Positions 10,298 to 22,128 of a DNA stretch of 64,000 nucleotides are shown here, piece after piece. Both the position numbers and the translations under genes were made by a program. The stretch is from Aquatica leii (taxonomy: Eukaryota > Arthropoda > Insecta > Coleoptera > Lampyridae). The notes below the pieces were generated by a model. The model did no database searches. It was not told the DNA's origin and was given only the letters and a program-made list of their open reading frames with translations. Where the stretch lies: the NCBI GenBank assembly GCA_035610365.1, contig CM069434.1, positions 30,714,238-30,778,237 on the forward strand, given 5' to 3'. Numbering within the stretch: position 1 is the stretch's first letter; each line of letters begins with the position of its first letter.

Positions 10298-11713
10298 TGA
10301 TACGTCTACGTTTTTTCTACATTTTGTGTCAAAATCTTCAAGTTCATAAAATAAAATACCAGTTTCATCTATATATTATTGAAATTTTTAGGAAACATTT
10401 TTATAAAACAGTGATGATTAAAATTTGAATAAAATCTAGCCAGTAATTTTTTGTTTTTTTTCCTGTTGTTTCCATAGTAACAATAGTAACAATAAATTTA
10501 AAATAGTCGACCATTTAGTAATTCTCAAGTTTGCAAATTGTTGTTGTTTGTTTACAATTTTATTCGAAACTTGATAACAATGCCGAGAGTACGTCAACAC
10601 CAACATTTTGTCCAATTAAGTGATTTTGAACGTGACCGTATTATTGGTATGAGAAAGGCCGGACTTTCGCTAAGAGAAATTGCTCGTCGTGTAAACCGAA
10701 ATGTTTCAACGGTATTGAGATGTTGGTCCAAATAGTCCGAGGAAGAGGTTTAACATCGTCGCTGTGAATCTGGACGTTCTCGGAGGACTACAGATTGCGA
10801 AGAACGTCGCTTAATAATTTTGGCCAATAGAGACAGATTTTCAACAATTCGAGTAATTGCAAATGATTGCATGAGAGGTATAGAACTCAGAATGTCAATG
10901 TCATCTGTTTATCGCTAGATACGATCTTATGGGTTGCGTTCATATCGTCCATTTTTATGTCTTCCCTTTACACCACTTCACCGTCTACGCAGACTAGAGT
11001 GGACTGACGAAAGGGTTAATTGCGTGCAAGAATGGTATCAAGTTGTGTTTAGTGACGAGTTCCGATTTTGCTTGTGGTCCCACGATAGTCGTAGGAAGGT
11101 CAGACGGATGCGTGAAAAACGTAAAAATCCAACATTTTTTGTGGAACGCAACCCTCACTCAAGGAGTTATGATATGGATCTTTATTGACGGCAATCTAAA
11201 CGCAGCTGGTTACATTGCTAATGTGCTACAACCAGTTGGGTTTCTATATCTTCACGGGCTGCAAAATTCCTTTTTGCAGCAGGATAATGCGTGCCCTCAT
11301 ACGGCAAGAGCTACAACACGGTTTTTGGAAGAAGCTAACATTGCCGTTCTCCCATGGCCTGCTCGGTCGCCTGATTTGTCGCCCGTTGAACATGTATAGG
11401 ATATGATTGGTAGGCGACTGGGTAATTTACCACACCCTCCAGATAACTCACACGATCTCCAGCTGCGGATTTAAGAAGCTTGGTACGATATACCACAAGC
11501 AGCTATAGATCACTTGATTGATAGCATGCCAAAACGACTAAATGAGTGCATTACAAATCGTGGCGGAGCAACTCATTATTGAAAAAGTTTCTAAGCTTTT
11601 GTAATTTTGTTTATAAATTTTAATCATTTTGTTTCATGAAAATAGACGTTTCCTGAAAATTTCAATAAAAGCGTTTAACAACTTCTAGGTGTTGCAATTT
11701 TTCTGGAAGTCAG
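10298..11713 (+). mobile_element. Tc1-like DNA transposon (inactive)
   Basis: The element is about 1.4 kb, typical for Tc1. Its inner inverted-repeat part is visible: 10380-10437 (TTATTGAAATTTTTAGGAAA, then GATTAAAATTT..AAA) pairs with the reverse complement of 11612-11675. The right tip reads CTGGAAGTCAGTA followed by TA; the left tip (TTGACTGATACGTC, near 10294) matches it only loosely, so the left boundary is approximate. Flanking TA is expected for this superfamily. The transposase inside is broken by several stops. Confidence 0.8.
10580..11580 (+). pseudogene. Tc1-like transposase, DD34E (broken)
   Basis: It starts at ATG 10580 (MPRVRQHQHFVQLSDFE). An HTH follows (ERDRIIGMRKAGLSLREIAR, then NRNVSTVLRCW), a second DNA-binding stretch and the DDE core: VFSDEFRF (first Asp), LQQDNACPHTA (second Asp), SPDLSPVEHV (Glu), with 34 residues between the second Asp and the Glu. 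All three catalytic residues are intact. The gene is dead: a stop where Trp is usual after CWSK (10732), further stops before the core (for example near 10918), a frame shift near 11160, and TAG for the conserved Trp after PVEHV (near 11397). It ends with RGGATHY and a stop near 11579. Full length would be about 330 residues, normal for the family. Confidence 0.9.
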
Positions 11714-13690
11714 TATATAAAAAAATAAGTAATAAATTTCGTTATATTATTATTTTTTAGTACTTCATGCACTGTCATGTTAACAATAAAATATTTGTAT
11801 GTAATGTTGTTTTTTAAAAATAAAAAAATAATCAAAAAATTGTTTAATTCTTAAATTTAACAAATCTGTTTTTTTTTATAAATTTAACAAAGACATATAT
11901 CATCGTAAACTACTAAAAATTATGTAATAAACTATTATGAATAATAGGTATTACCAAAATTATGTAAATTTGTAAAAATTGTTTTTACATTACCTTAAAA
12001 TCAAAGAATAACTTGCATTGGACACTGAAGTACCGATCATACCTGAAACAAAACATTTTATAAATGCCAGATAAAACTTAGATAAATAAATCAAAATATA
12101 ATTTTATATGCAAATAAATTTGGAGTAACTAATAAAATTGACACAGTTTTTAAATCGATTTTTTTATAATTAGTACGTTGATTTGTGTGCTACAACGTTA
12201 TCACTCTTTACATAATTTTAAAAATTAAATTTTTATAGGTGTTTACTTATTTAATTAATAATTTTTAACAAGTTTAGTAATAATATGTGTGTTTCGGCAT
12301 AAGCTCATTTGTCTAGTATTTTATATTATTTAATGATAATATAATTTGTAATGCATAAAACAATATTTTAAACTTACAGTGTTGATCTTTATGCAATTAA
12401 GAAAAGTAAAACAAATATACCTAAAAATTGTATTTATGAATTGAATTAAAGCAATGTGCAATTAATACGTAGTCTATTACTTTTACATATATAAGGTCAT
12501 TAAATTTTAACTTAAATACTAACATTTATTAAACATTACTGCAGCATACAAAATGGAGAATTTTTATATACTTACATATTAATAAAACCATTATGTATTT
12601 TGGTAACGCAAAGAATACGTTTTATCTTAAAGAAACGAAAGAAAGGTTAAAGCATTTAGCAATTACTCCTACCAACATCAATAAAATCAGATGAGCTTTT
12701 TGTGACGTTTGACCCAAACTCATTAATTCTTATTCTCCTTTCAACAAGATTATACTCTGCGATAGGGAAGCATAAGACGAATAGCTTATCTGAACTTAAG
12801 GGCTATTTTGGTCATCTTTAAACGTTTTAATAGTGATTAAATTTTTGTATGAATAATGTTACTTTAATGTTTGTTTAACATATATAATTTATTTAATAAT
12901 AAATAAACACACTTATTTAACAAATGCAGTTTATTTTATAAAAACAAAAATATTATACATAAATATGTAGCTTAAAACAATTAAAATATGTTTTTATTTA
13001 TTTTTTGATTTATAAAAACGTTGTTTACTTCAAAACAAAATATAATAAACCATTAAAATAAAAAAAACAAGATTTATTTTGAAATAGTTAAATTAATTAA
13101 TTGGTGCTAATTGATTGTATTTAATTGATGTATTGAATACAAAAGATAGAAACACACGCAATAAATTGTTTTTTTTTCAGTGCTACATACATTATTTTGT
13201 TAAATACGCAAGCTTAAATTTACCAACTGAAAAAACAAATTAATTAAATTCCAATGCCAATTTAAATTAATTGTATTTTTTATTATCTTGAATAACAATG
13301 TAGTTCTAAAATTTTGAAATATTAGATAAATTGGTGCTATTTGTTTTAATGTAGTTTAAGTTACAATTATCTTAAATTGTTTCAGTTTGTTAAAGTAATA
13401 AGATATACTCTACAACATAAATAAAATATTAATAAAAATAACGTTTTGCACTTGTGATAATACACTTGCGGATATATAAAGCGACTCACTGTAAACTTTT
13501 GACTTTTACGATAGTTTTTTTAGAAACTATTTATTAGATCAAAATAAAAAATATGCTATTTAGAAGACAATTATATATTTTTTTTGATAATTTAAATTTA
13601 TGTGGTCGTTATAATGAGAATAACAAACTTGTGAAAGATTGAAATTATTGCCTTTGCAATTAAAACAATATTCGTTTTTCATCAGAGGAT
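11714..13690. other. Gene-free AT-rich stretch
   Basis: About 2 kb of very AT-rich sequence with no motif that I recognise on either strand. Confidence 0.6.
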
Positions 13691-14590
13691 TAGTTTTCAA
13701 GTGTGTTATTTTAGTGCATACTACAAAGCAAAAAGTTGCTCAAGTAATTGCTTTAATTGAAAATGGACTCAGCCAGCAAACTGTTGCTAGACAACTGTTG
13801 CGATTCGGAGAATGTGCCAACGTCATTAAACGACTAAACCCTTTAATATGCAACCTGGAACAGGCAGAAAGCAATTTACAACAGCTGTATTGTGAAGTCC
13901 TCGCTTTAATGCAGCTCAAATGCAACAGCAGCTACGTGAAATATGAAGAGCGGATGTTAGTCAGTACACAGTAAGATGATAACTACAAAAAAGTAACCTG
14001 ACTCTTAGAACACTTGCGATTGGTCCAAAACTTACCTCTGTTTAACGTCAAGCACGCTTCCGTTTTGCTCGAGATAATCTGAATTGGACATTAGAACAGT
14101 GGGGGTCTGTTTTCTTCTAAAATGAGACTGGGATATGCGTTTATAGTAGGGACAAAAAAAACGATTTGCAAAATGCTGCATTGAACAACAAATTGGTTGT
14201 GGAGGTGGTTCTTGCATGATATGGGAGCTCAAACCGACGCTGCTTTCATCCTTAGGGACGACCGTGGTACATCAAGATTTTAGAAGTTTATGCGGTACCT
14301 TACATCAACTACTTTGCAGATAAATTTCTTTTATGCATGAAAATTGCAAAACCGAACACAGCAAGAATCGTGCAAGACTACATTACAGAAGTCGGTTTTC
14401 GGGTTATGGAGTCCCAATCTAAACCCTATCGAACATTTATGGGATGAGTTTAAATAAAGAATTCGAGCTACGCTTCGTGTCCCAACCTCAATCTCAGAAC
14501 TTACTGTTGCAGTAGAAGAAGATTGGTTTAACATCCCGCAGAAACAATTGCGAACTTGAGGGTCATATTCACTATTAAAAATTAATTTAG
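13690..14590 (+). pseudogene. Second Tc1-like transposase relic
   Basis: It begins with an HTH segment TTKQKVAQVIALIENGLSQQ and TVARQL, passes LALMQLKCNSS, KLTSV-like linker and ARFRFARDNLNWTLEQW, and then the first catalytic region VFFSNETGI, where the expected Asp of 'SDE' reads as Asn. A conserved stretch before the third motif is recognisable as FGLWSPNLNPIEHLWDEFK (catalytic Glu present, near 14400-14450), then TSISELTVAVEEDWFNIPQ. Stops and frame shifts are frequent and the region around the second Asp is scrambled. It is not a copy of the element at 10298: the two proteins differ strongly. Its terminal repeats were not found. The LINE that follows starts within about 60 bases. Confidence 0.8.
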
Positions 14591-14684
14591 ACAATTATGA
14601 ATAAACATACTGCTTTTAGTAATAAAAAACGTTAATTTGTTGTATGTCTTAATTTTTCTATACAAACTGTAAGAAGCTCTAAGC

Positions 14685-15140
14685 TTTAGTAAATCAGTTA
14701 CGGGGATTTGCGAAGTCTGTGCCTGCGACATGCCGAGTAGGGATAGCTTCCTTACCATGATAAACATATATCGACCACCAAAAGGCGATTTCGACCTGTA
14801 CATTGAAATCTTGAATAACGCACTATCAATGTCAATGACAAATAAGAATTACATTATTTGTAGAGGTGACTTTAATTTACATTTTGAATCGCTGAATAAT
14901 CAAGTGCGAACACTCACAGAACTTATGCTAAGTCACGGCCTATTCACCAAAGTAAATTTTAATACACGGTATAATCACTGTATCAATAATGTTTTTACTA
15001 ATATAAGAGATGAATACTACACAATTCTCCCAGTAAACACTGCATTAAGTGACTACCTCGGTCTATCAATGTCTCTAAACTTCCCATTGACACAATATAA
15101 TTATAATAAGAAGATTATGATAAGACCAATCACAAAATGA
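14685..15140 (+). pseudogene. LINE endonuclease domain, C-terminal half
   Basis: An apurinic-type endonuclease (exonuclease-endonuclease-phosphatase fold) nicks the target DNA. Visible are INIYRPPKG (strand before the active site), YIICRGDFNLHFES (the conserved 'GDFN' motif), then HGLFTKVNFNTRY and a late SDYLGLSMSL where the family has 'SDH': the catalytic His is replaced by Tyr. The N-terminal half with the 'QEtw' motif is absent. The frame is left before 15193, where the linker continues in another frame. Confidence 0.8.
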
Positions 15141-15192
15141 AAAATCAATTTTTTTCATTTCGTAAATTCAATCAACTTCAATTACATTTAGG

Positions 15193-16899
15193 ATGACTAC
15201 CTATCACTACAACAAAAAATTCGAGATCCTAATAGATCAAATCAAACACGGAATACATCTGTACTTCTCGATGGCAACCTTAAATCGTTCTTCATCCTCA
15301 GTCAAATGGTATGATAGCGAACTAAAGCAAATAAAATCTTTTGTCCAATTCCTAACCAAGCTAGCTCAGAAGTGGCCTAGAAACACATACGTGAAACAAC
15401 AGAGGAACAACTATCGAACACAATATAGAAGTGCGCTGCGAAGTGCACGCATTAAAACTAATGATAATTTAATTAAAACGACGAATTATAAGAATAAAAC
15501 TGTGTGGCAAGTTGTAAACTCGTATAGACCTCGCGGGGTAAGCTTCAACAACTCCCGCAATATCGATGTTAATATTATGAACACTTTCTTCGCAAATGTG
15601 ACAGGAAATATTATATCAGAATTGGAACCCCCCGACAAAGATCTTATTACGTTAACGCTGCAGTCTTTTGAAATTAAGGATGGCATTTCTTTTTGTTTCT
15701 AGAATGTCTCACAAATTGCAGTTAAAGATGCACTAGATGCGCTAAAACCAGGAAATGCTAAGGACTGTTACGATATGTCAACTAACCTAATCAAACTAGT
15801 AAAAAATGTGCCAATCCCACATCTTACTTACCTGTATAATGCCTGCATAAGCAATGGAAATTTTCTAAACTGTCTAAAAATAGCAAGAATTACCCCTCTA
15901 CATAAAAAGGGGAATACTGACGACCCCAACAACTATCGTCCGATCTGTGTGCTACCTATATCTGGCAATGTGCTCGAGAAAATTTTATATCTACTCTACA
16001 ATTATTTTCAGCAAAATAAGATATTCCACCAGAACCAACATGGCTTTAAGAAAAAAAAGTCTACGATATCAGCTGTGACGCAACTACTAGAACAAAACCT
16101 AAAAGCATTTCATGCAAGAAGTAATTTGTGCGCAACATTCATTGATCTATCAAAAGCATTTGACTGTGTTCATCAAGAGATTCTTATTCGTAAATTATAT
16201 CTGTATAACATTCAACCACATAGCTGCAGACTGATATCATCTTATCTATCAAATCGCAGAATCTACGTTGCTATAAGGGAAACTGTTTCAAATGTCATTG
16301 AAACAAACATAAGAGTGCCCCAGGGTTCAATTCTTGGACCATTGTTATTCCTGATTTTTTTAAACGATTTTCCATCAATGTTTAAAACCGACCCATCATT
16401 ATTATATGCAGATGACACAACTATCATGTGTAGTGACAAAGACATTCAACGGTGTTTTCAATATAATCAACAATTACTAACTAAATCGATCTCCTGGTTC
16501 AAAAATAACAAATTAAAAGTCAATGATAATAAAACTAAAAAAGTGGTTTTTACGCTAAAAGCCCAAAACACACAGGATAATCTATCAAACCATATCAAAT
16601 TCCTTGAAATTTACGTTGACGCGCGTTTAACTTTTAAACGTCACGGGGACTACGTTGCTAAAAAGTTACAAAAAGCTACTTTTTTTCTTCGTTGTTTGAA
16701 GCAGACTGTATCTAAAACAGTACTAAAAATCACATACCATGCATTATTTGAATTGCATCTAACGTACGGTATACTTTTATGGGGCCACTCATCAGTGTTG
16801 ACGAAACTATTCAAACTACAAAAAAAGCTGTTTGTATTATCCAAGGGGCAGTCTATAGGAACGACTGCAGAAGACATTTCATCGAAATGCAAATTCTGA
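15193..16899 (+). pseudogene. LINE reverse transcriptase
   Basis: A single frame runs from 15193 to 16899 apart from one TAG at 15700-15702. It starts with the Lys-rich linker (YVKQQRNNYRTQYRSALRSA), then RT blocks: NYRPICVLPISGNVLEKI, HQNQHGFKKKKSTISAV, FIDLSKAFDCVHQEIL, RVPQGSILGPLLFLIFLND, the catalytic YADDTTIM (Tyr-Ala-Asp-Asp at 16405-16416), and NNKLKVNDNKTK. The catalytic Asp residues are all present. Near 16820 the coding switches frame at a run of seven A (QKK then AVCIIQ), so the last 25 residues of this frame are not native. The reading continues in the next feature. Confidence 0.92.
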
Positions 16900-17219
16900 C
16901 ACTACCGTGTATTTTTATCTTTCAATGTCTGTTATTCGTAAAGAATAATGAAGCTTCATATCGTCGCCCAAAGGATGCTCACCAATATGGAACTAGATAC
17001 GATGATGATTTGCGCCTACCTTCTATCAGATTGGCAAAAGAACAAATCAGCACCAACTACTATGGCATTAAATTCTACAATGCATTACCCATTAACATTA
17101 GAAGACTTGACTTCAAAAAATTCAAAAATACAATTAAACGTTTACTAACCAAAAACTGTTATTATAATTTTTTGGACTATTTAAGTAATATTGAAAATGA
17201 TATTATTATAAATTCTTGA
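16825..17219 (+). pseudogene. LINE C-terminal domain, out of frame with RT
   Basis: It continues the RT from the A-run at about 16819-16825: KKAVCIIQGAVYRNDCRRHF, ILTLPCIFIFQCLLFVKNN, then HQYGTRYDDDLRLPSIRLA, YYGIKFYNALPINIRRLD, FKKFKNTIKRLLTKNCYY, ending at 17219. This C-terminal domain ('L.lP.iyi...l..vk', 'G.k.yN.LP..ir', 'FK..lk.lL....yY') is typical of CR1/Jockey-like elements and occurs again at 35896-36089 and 42515-42920. Confidence 0.85.
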
Positions 17220-17285
17220 TTTTGTAACTGAGCTGTGTGTAAAACATTTTATGTTCAGAACATTAATAAAATTATTATCATCACA

Positions 17286-17458
17286 TTTTGAACAGTTGAA
17301 ATGAACTAAAATAAAATTTTATTTGCTTGCTTTCATACTACTATACAATTTTATCTCAGTTGTTTTGAAAAGTTTGTGCTTGTTGTTAGTTGACAAAATT
17401 TATTGTGAACTATTTTGTATTAGACTTTGTTGCGAATTGTTTTTTTAGGCTCGAGAAT
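17286..17458. other. Spacer between LINE and piggyBac relic
   Basis: Short AT-rich spacer; it may hold the lost 5' terminal repeat of the piggyBac relic, which I could not recognise. Confidence 0.4.
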
Positions 17459-18350
17459 GAAAACGAAAAAATTTTTTGATTTGTCAAGACTGGAAGACTT
17501 TGAAGAGGCGCGTCGTCTAAGTTTTGAGGACGACGTACCCTGTGCCGATGTTTTAAGAAACTTTTTCATGAATCTGATGAATCAGATATAGATGTTGAAA
17601 TGAAATCAATTGATTTAAACACTGGTCATAAATTTAGTGATAATGAAGAAGGAGTTAAAGATTTGTAAATAAATAATTATTTTTCTGGTAAGTGTACCAA
17701 AATTTATTTTTATATTTGTTCTTATATAAAAATTTTTAGCAAAAATTGCACACTATAAAAAAAATAACCGTTTAAAATTACAAAAACACGTTCTTATAAA
17801 GTTACCTGGTATAGTAGGAAAGGTTGCAGGGAATGCCAAAACTAAACTCAAATATTGGAATCTATTTATTACAGAATATATTCTAAATTTATTAGTTCAA
17901 TACACTAACCAACACATCGACATTATTCGAGAAAGGTTCTGAACGGAAAGAAAATGCCGACCTACAAATAAAACAGAAATTAAAACATTTTTTAAATTAT
18001 TGTATTTAGCAGGTGTATTTCGAAGAAGCCATCAATGACTTGGCGATTTCTGGGCTAGTGACAGGTTAGGAATAAACATTTTTTAACGGCAATGTCTGAA
18101 ACACGCTGTAGGTTTGTAACAAAGTGTTTAAGATTCGACAACAGAAACACCAAACAACGCGATATAAACTCGATAAATTGGCTGCAGTAAGGGAATTTTT
18201 TACCGTTTTTGCCAAAAATTGTCAAAAACATTATAAACTTGGGCAAAATGTTACAATAAAAAGATGTTGCTTAGATTTTGAGGTCGATATTTATTTAGGG
18301 AATATATTCCATGGAAACCAAATAAATATAGAATAAACACATTGTATCTT
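17459..18350 (+). pseudogene. piggyBac transposase relic
   Basis: It starts MKTKKFFDLSRLEDFEEARR with an acidic N-terminus as in piggyBac transposases. The DDE domain (Tnp_1_7 type) is then readable in several frames: LPGIVGKVAGNAKT, YWNLFITEYILNLLVQYTNQ, RPTNKTEIKTFF, LLYLAGVFRRSHQ, WASDRLGINIF, then RYKLDKLAAVREFFTVFAKN, YKLGQNVTI and FRGRYLFREYIPWKPNKYRI. The 'vsiDE.m..F.GR' motif with the first catalytic Asp reads NKKMLLRF, so that Asp is lost. The part after KPNKY with the remaining catalytic Asp residues is missing, and frame shifts and stops are abundant. Terminal repeats and TTAA sites were not identified. Confidence 0.85.
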
Positions 18351-18417
18351 ACCTATGCCAAACTATACTATACCGTTATATTGTTTATTTTATTTTTATT
18401 GTTTTTTTTTTATTTTT

Positions 18418-18535
18418 TAAAAATTTAAATACCTAGGACAAACAGATCGCAAGTTTTCTATTCGATTTGCTAAACATCTTTCTTGTATTAAAAATAATCC
18501 ACATGTAGGAAACTATAAAGTTGTTAGTTAGATAG
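18418..18535 (+). pseudogene. GIY-YIG endonuclease fragment, Penelope-like
   Basis: An open stretch reads KFKYLGQTDRKFSIRFAKHL, SCIKNNPHVGNYKVV and then a stop. 'YlGQT.r.f..R...Hl..i+...' is the GIY-YIG nuclease signature as found at the C-terminus of Penelope-like retroelements. The catalytic Arg and His are visible. The upstream 'GIY' strand and the reverse transcriptase are absent. It is only about 40 residues long, so the call rests on this one motif. Confidence 0.55.
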
Positions 18536-18539
18536 TAAA

Positions 18540-21500
18540 TATTACAACCGCGAATTTTAAAAAATGTATTTGAATTATACGCGGTATAATATTTCTAACT
18601 GTACTACGCAAGTGCAAAAATTTGTTTATATAATTTCAAAAACCATCTGAGAGACCAGTGGTCTCTTAGTACATTGATGACCTTAGTTAAGTCAACAACT
18701 AAATTTAGTAGCTTTCTCTTTGCAAAACAATAGCAAACCATCAAGCCTAGTAAATATCTTTAAAATTGCCGTTTAAAATCGGCGTTAAGCAGTAAGCATA
18801 TCATAAACGGTGCATTTAGTGTTTACTCTATTCGCCTTTTTTGTGGCATTTTTTTGCTATCAGTATTTGTAATTTTTTTATAACAGTGTTTGCATCTGCG
18901 CTTGGTAGACTTGATGATAGACTATTTTGCTTTTGTGTTTTTGCTATTTCCAAGTGTTGTAGTGGAAGAATTTTCACATGCAACAAATAAATGGCCAACG
19001 GTTCTCTCAACTTTACGACTTTCATTTCTGGTTTTATTCATTTATTTGCCATGTTATATAACAATAAAGCATTTATAAACAATACAACCTAAAAAATTAT
19101 TTAAAAATCATATTCCTATACGACTTATTAAAAGTTTGAACTTTATAGTATTTTGTGAATACTCTAAGCTTGAATATTTTTTTTGCTCTTTTGTTAAAAG
19201 TCACAAACTTATCTTTACGTTTGGTTAAGCAAAGCAAAACTTCTTTTTTGTTTTGCCATTTGATCACTCCAATCTTGGAATTTCTCTGGGATGCAACTGT
19301 ATCCTTTTAAATTTAAGCTTTAGCACACTTTTAGGATTCTCTTTACGGTTTTTTAAATAGTTTCTACGAGATGAGTATCGAATGTTATTAATGACAAAGC
19401 ACGCTCTGAATGCTACAGAAGATCTATTACAGAACGACTTTCTTTAGAAGACTCACACTTATGGTTGCTTCTTTTTCGGCATATATCTTTAAATTCTATG
19501 TATAACCACTAGTGAGACGGAGTTTAAAAAGTTTGGCATCAAAACAATGTACTTCTTGATGAGTAATTGCTGCTTGGTATTTTGGAATTTGGTATTATCA
19601 AATCAATAAATAATTGAACCTTATTCAATTGGACTTTTTTATCAGCGATTTCATTATTTGTAGTGTGAAACAACTTTAGTAAAATCTCAAATTTAGTTAA
19701 GTACATTACTTTACTAGTTTTATTAAAATATATATTACTAGTCCCATCCAAAGACAGTGTCAAAAAAGTTTCACATCTCCACTCGGTTTAGAAAAAACAA
19801 GTGGATTATAAAAAAAGTCCTCAATCGAAATTATTATTGTTATTAATTTCATAATTATCTTTATTATTGCTAGAACCACTCACAATTGTACTATTTTTAT
19901 ATTCATTTTCTTTATTGTCGGTACCTCTAGATCAAACCACATTGTTAGTCTAGTTCAGATGGAGCGGGCGTGGCATTGGTGCTTAGCATTATCTTACGTA
20001 ATATAATTCGTCTTTTTTTTAGATACAAAATTTTGACCATGAAACATAATAAAATAGTTTTTGGGTACATGGTGTAATTATTTATTTAAAAACTCACAAG
20101 CTTTTGAACGTGGTCTACGTTCTTCTTAAGATGATTTATATATTCTTTCTTTGTCAATTTGACAGATTATAATTTGACAATTTTTACAAGTGTCTCACTT
20201 TTTCTAGTTTTTAATTTTATTTTCATTTTAAATAACTTCAAATTACCCAAATAAAATAAACTTGTTTAAAATTGTAATTTAATTATATGTAAAATTAAAA
20301 AAATAATTTATATTTATACTATAACTTGAGGTTATCTTTAAATTTTAATTTTAATTATAAGATAATATAAACATAGTAATGTTTTTCTTACTTATTTTAC
20401 TAAATTAAGTTTTATATTTGTATTTAATTTGAAGTTAATATTTGTTCAAAATACTTTGTAAAGTTTACAGTTAAAAACACATTTAAGTAAAATCTATGTA
20501 TCAGAATTAAAAATTTGTACTAAACGGTCACTTAATTTGAATATTAAAATAATAAACATTTTATTTATACAACTTTTAATTTAGAAATTAATTTATTGCC
20601 AGTAAATTACTTTAAATTATTTATAATTATAAAATTTAATAATTAAACCTACTTTAATTTTTAGTTTTATTTAAAAATTTAATTCTATTTTTACTTTTAT
20701 TTAAAATTTATAAATCAACAAATCTTAAGTTTTTTATTTAATAACATTAAAAAAGAAGCATTTTCAATTTTTAAAAAAATTTAAAAATGCATTTAATTTT
20801 GTTCAAACACTTCTAGTTTTGTTAACAGTACTAGATTTTTGAATTTAAATGTGTAAAAAAATCATACTAAAAAGCTTCAGTCACAGTTTTATGTTAATGT
20901 TACATTCGACTAAAACCAATCAGTAATCTTTATTATTGTGCTACTTAAGTAAATTATTATATTAGCATTTTGATTCTTGTAATATTTATTTATTGACATA
21001 ATACAAACAAATAAATTTTAACAATTTCATTTGCTCGCTAACGTTAGCGTTTATCCACATTTGAAAAGCATTTACATAAAACGTCACATTTAATAGACGC
21101 TCACGTAATATCAGATTTCGTAAGTACTTTGAAAATCAAAATGACATTTCCTATTTACACTAATTACAGAACATGAAACTGGTACATTGTAGTTTTTATT
21201 TAATTGAGTTTTAGCTAAATTGCTTATCTCTTGCTTGTGTACAGTTTTATGACAAGTTTTGTGTTCTCAAAACAAAGAGCAAAGTAATTTCAGCATCTAT
21301 TTGTAACAGTAGTAATTATTTAAAGTTGCGCTGCTAGAATTACAATGCATATAAAACGTATTTATGATTACTGGTTAATTTATATTTATATCAACCAGTA
21401 ACTTTCTTCAACAGTGTCTGTAAATTAGGTTTCTACTATGTAAAAAAATGTATAATTTAATTTAAAAGTAATTTAAAAAAAATAATTATATTAAAACATA

Positions 21501-22120
21501 TTAAGTATTTAAAATGTTTAAGCAGCGTAAATTTTAACGTGTTACATAAAATTTAATTTTAGACATAAATTAAAAACTTGTGTTTTATATGGTACTTTTT
21601 AAATACAACATTATTACATTAGTAGTTTATTGGCAACATAATTTGCTTTGTTATACCTGTATACTGTTTTAAGCTACAGATTGTATTTATTTAATTCAAG
21701 TTCTGTAAGAACATTTTGCATGTACTACATTACCGTTATATTTAAAATAATTTTTTTATAATATCGTATGGCTATACTGCTTTTACAATTTTTGTCAAAT
21801 AGAGATGTATATACACCTACCGTTTTTATTACTAAATTTGCTATAATACAAATAAATGTTTTCCATTGTTTGTAATATAAATTTTTTATTATTGCAAAAG
21901 ATAACAGGTAAATCATAAATAGGTTTTCTGATAATTCTGTAACAGTTTTAAAGAAAAAAAATACAAAACAATCTACCAGGACAAGAAATTTTAATTAAAT
22001 GTGAATACCCGGTCAGAAAAAGATACGGAGGTAACAATGCACGTAAGTTTAGCTAATAATATTTTCAAGCAATAATAATCTTAACATTAATAATAATTCT
22101 AATTTTAATAACTCTTAGGC
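18540..22120. other. Gene-free AT-rich stretch with unassigned frames
   Basis: No recognisable gene. Two parts look less random than the rest: the minus strand at 18828-19025 (LSSSLPSADANTVIKKLQIL, then AKKCHKKGE) and the minus strand at 19539-19763 (74 codons, start MTLSLDGTSNIYF). I cannot assign either. 20200-22000 is extremely AT-rich without signals. Confidence 0.5.
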
Positions 22121-22128
22121 CTTGTTGC

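Larger units (their letters stand above)
14640..17285 (+). mobile_element. CR1/Jockey-like LINE, 5'-truncated
   Basis: This non-LTR retrotransposon contains the second half of an endonuclease, a linker, a full reverse transcriptase and the C-terminal domain. After the last stop (17217-17219) comes a short 3' UTR and an ATTATTATCATCACA-like tail at about 17270-17286, as CR1-like elements often end in a small tandem tail. The 5' end is cut inside the endonuclease, the usual outcome of incomplete target-primed reverse transcription. Compared with other relics here it is well preserved: one in-frame TAG and two frame shifts break it. Confidence 0.85.

Noticed and set aside
14331..14803. Minus-strand frames (73-87 codons)
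   Set aside because: Opposite-strand shadows of the Tc1 relic and the LINE endonuclease.
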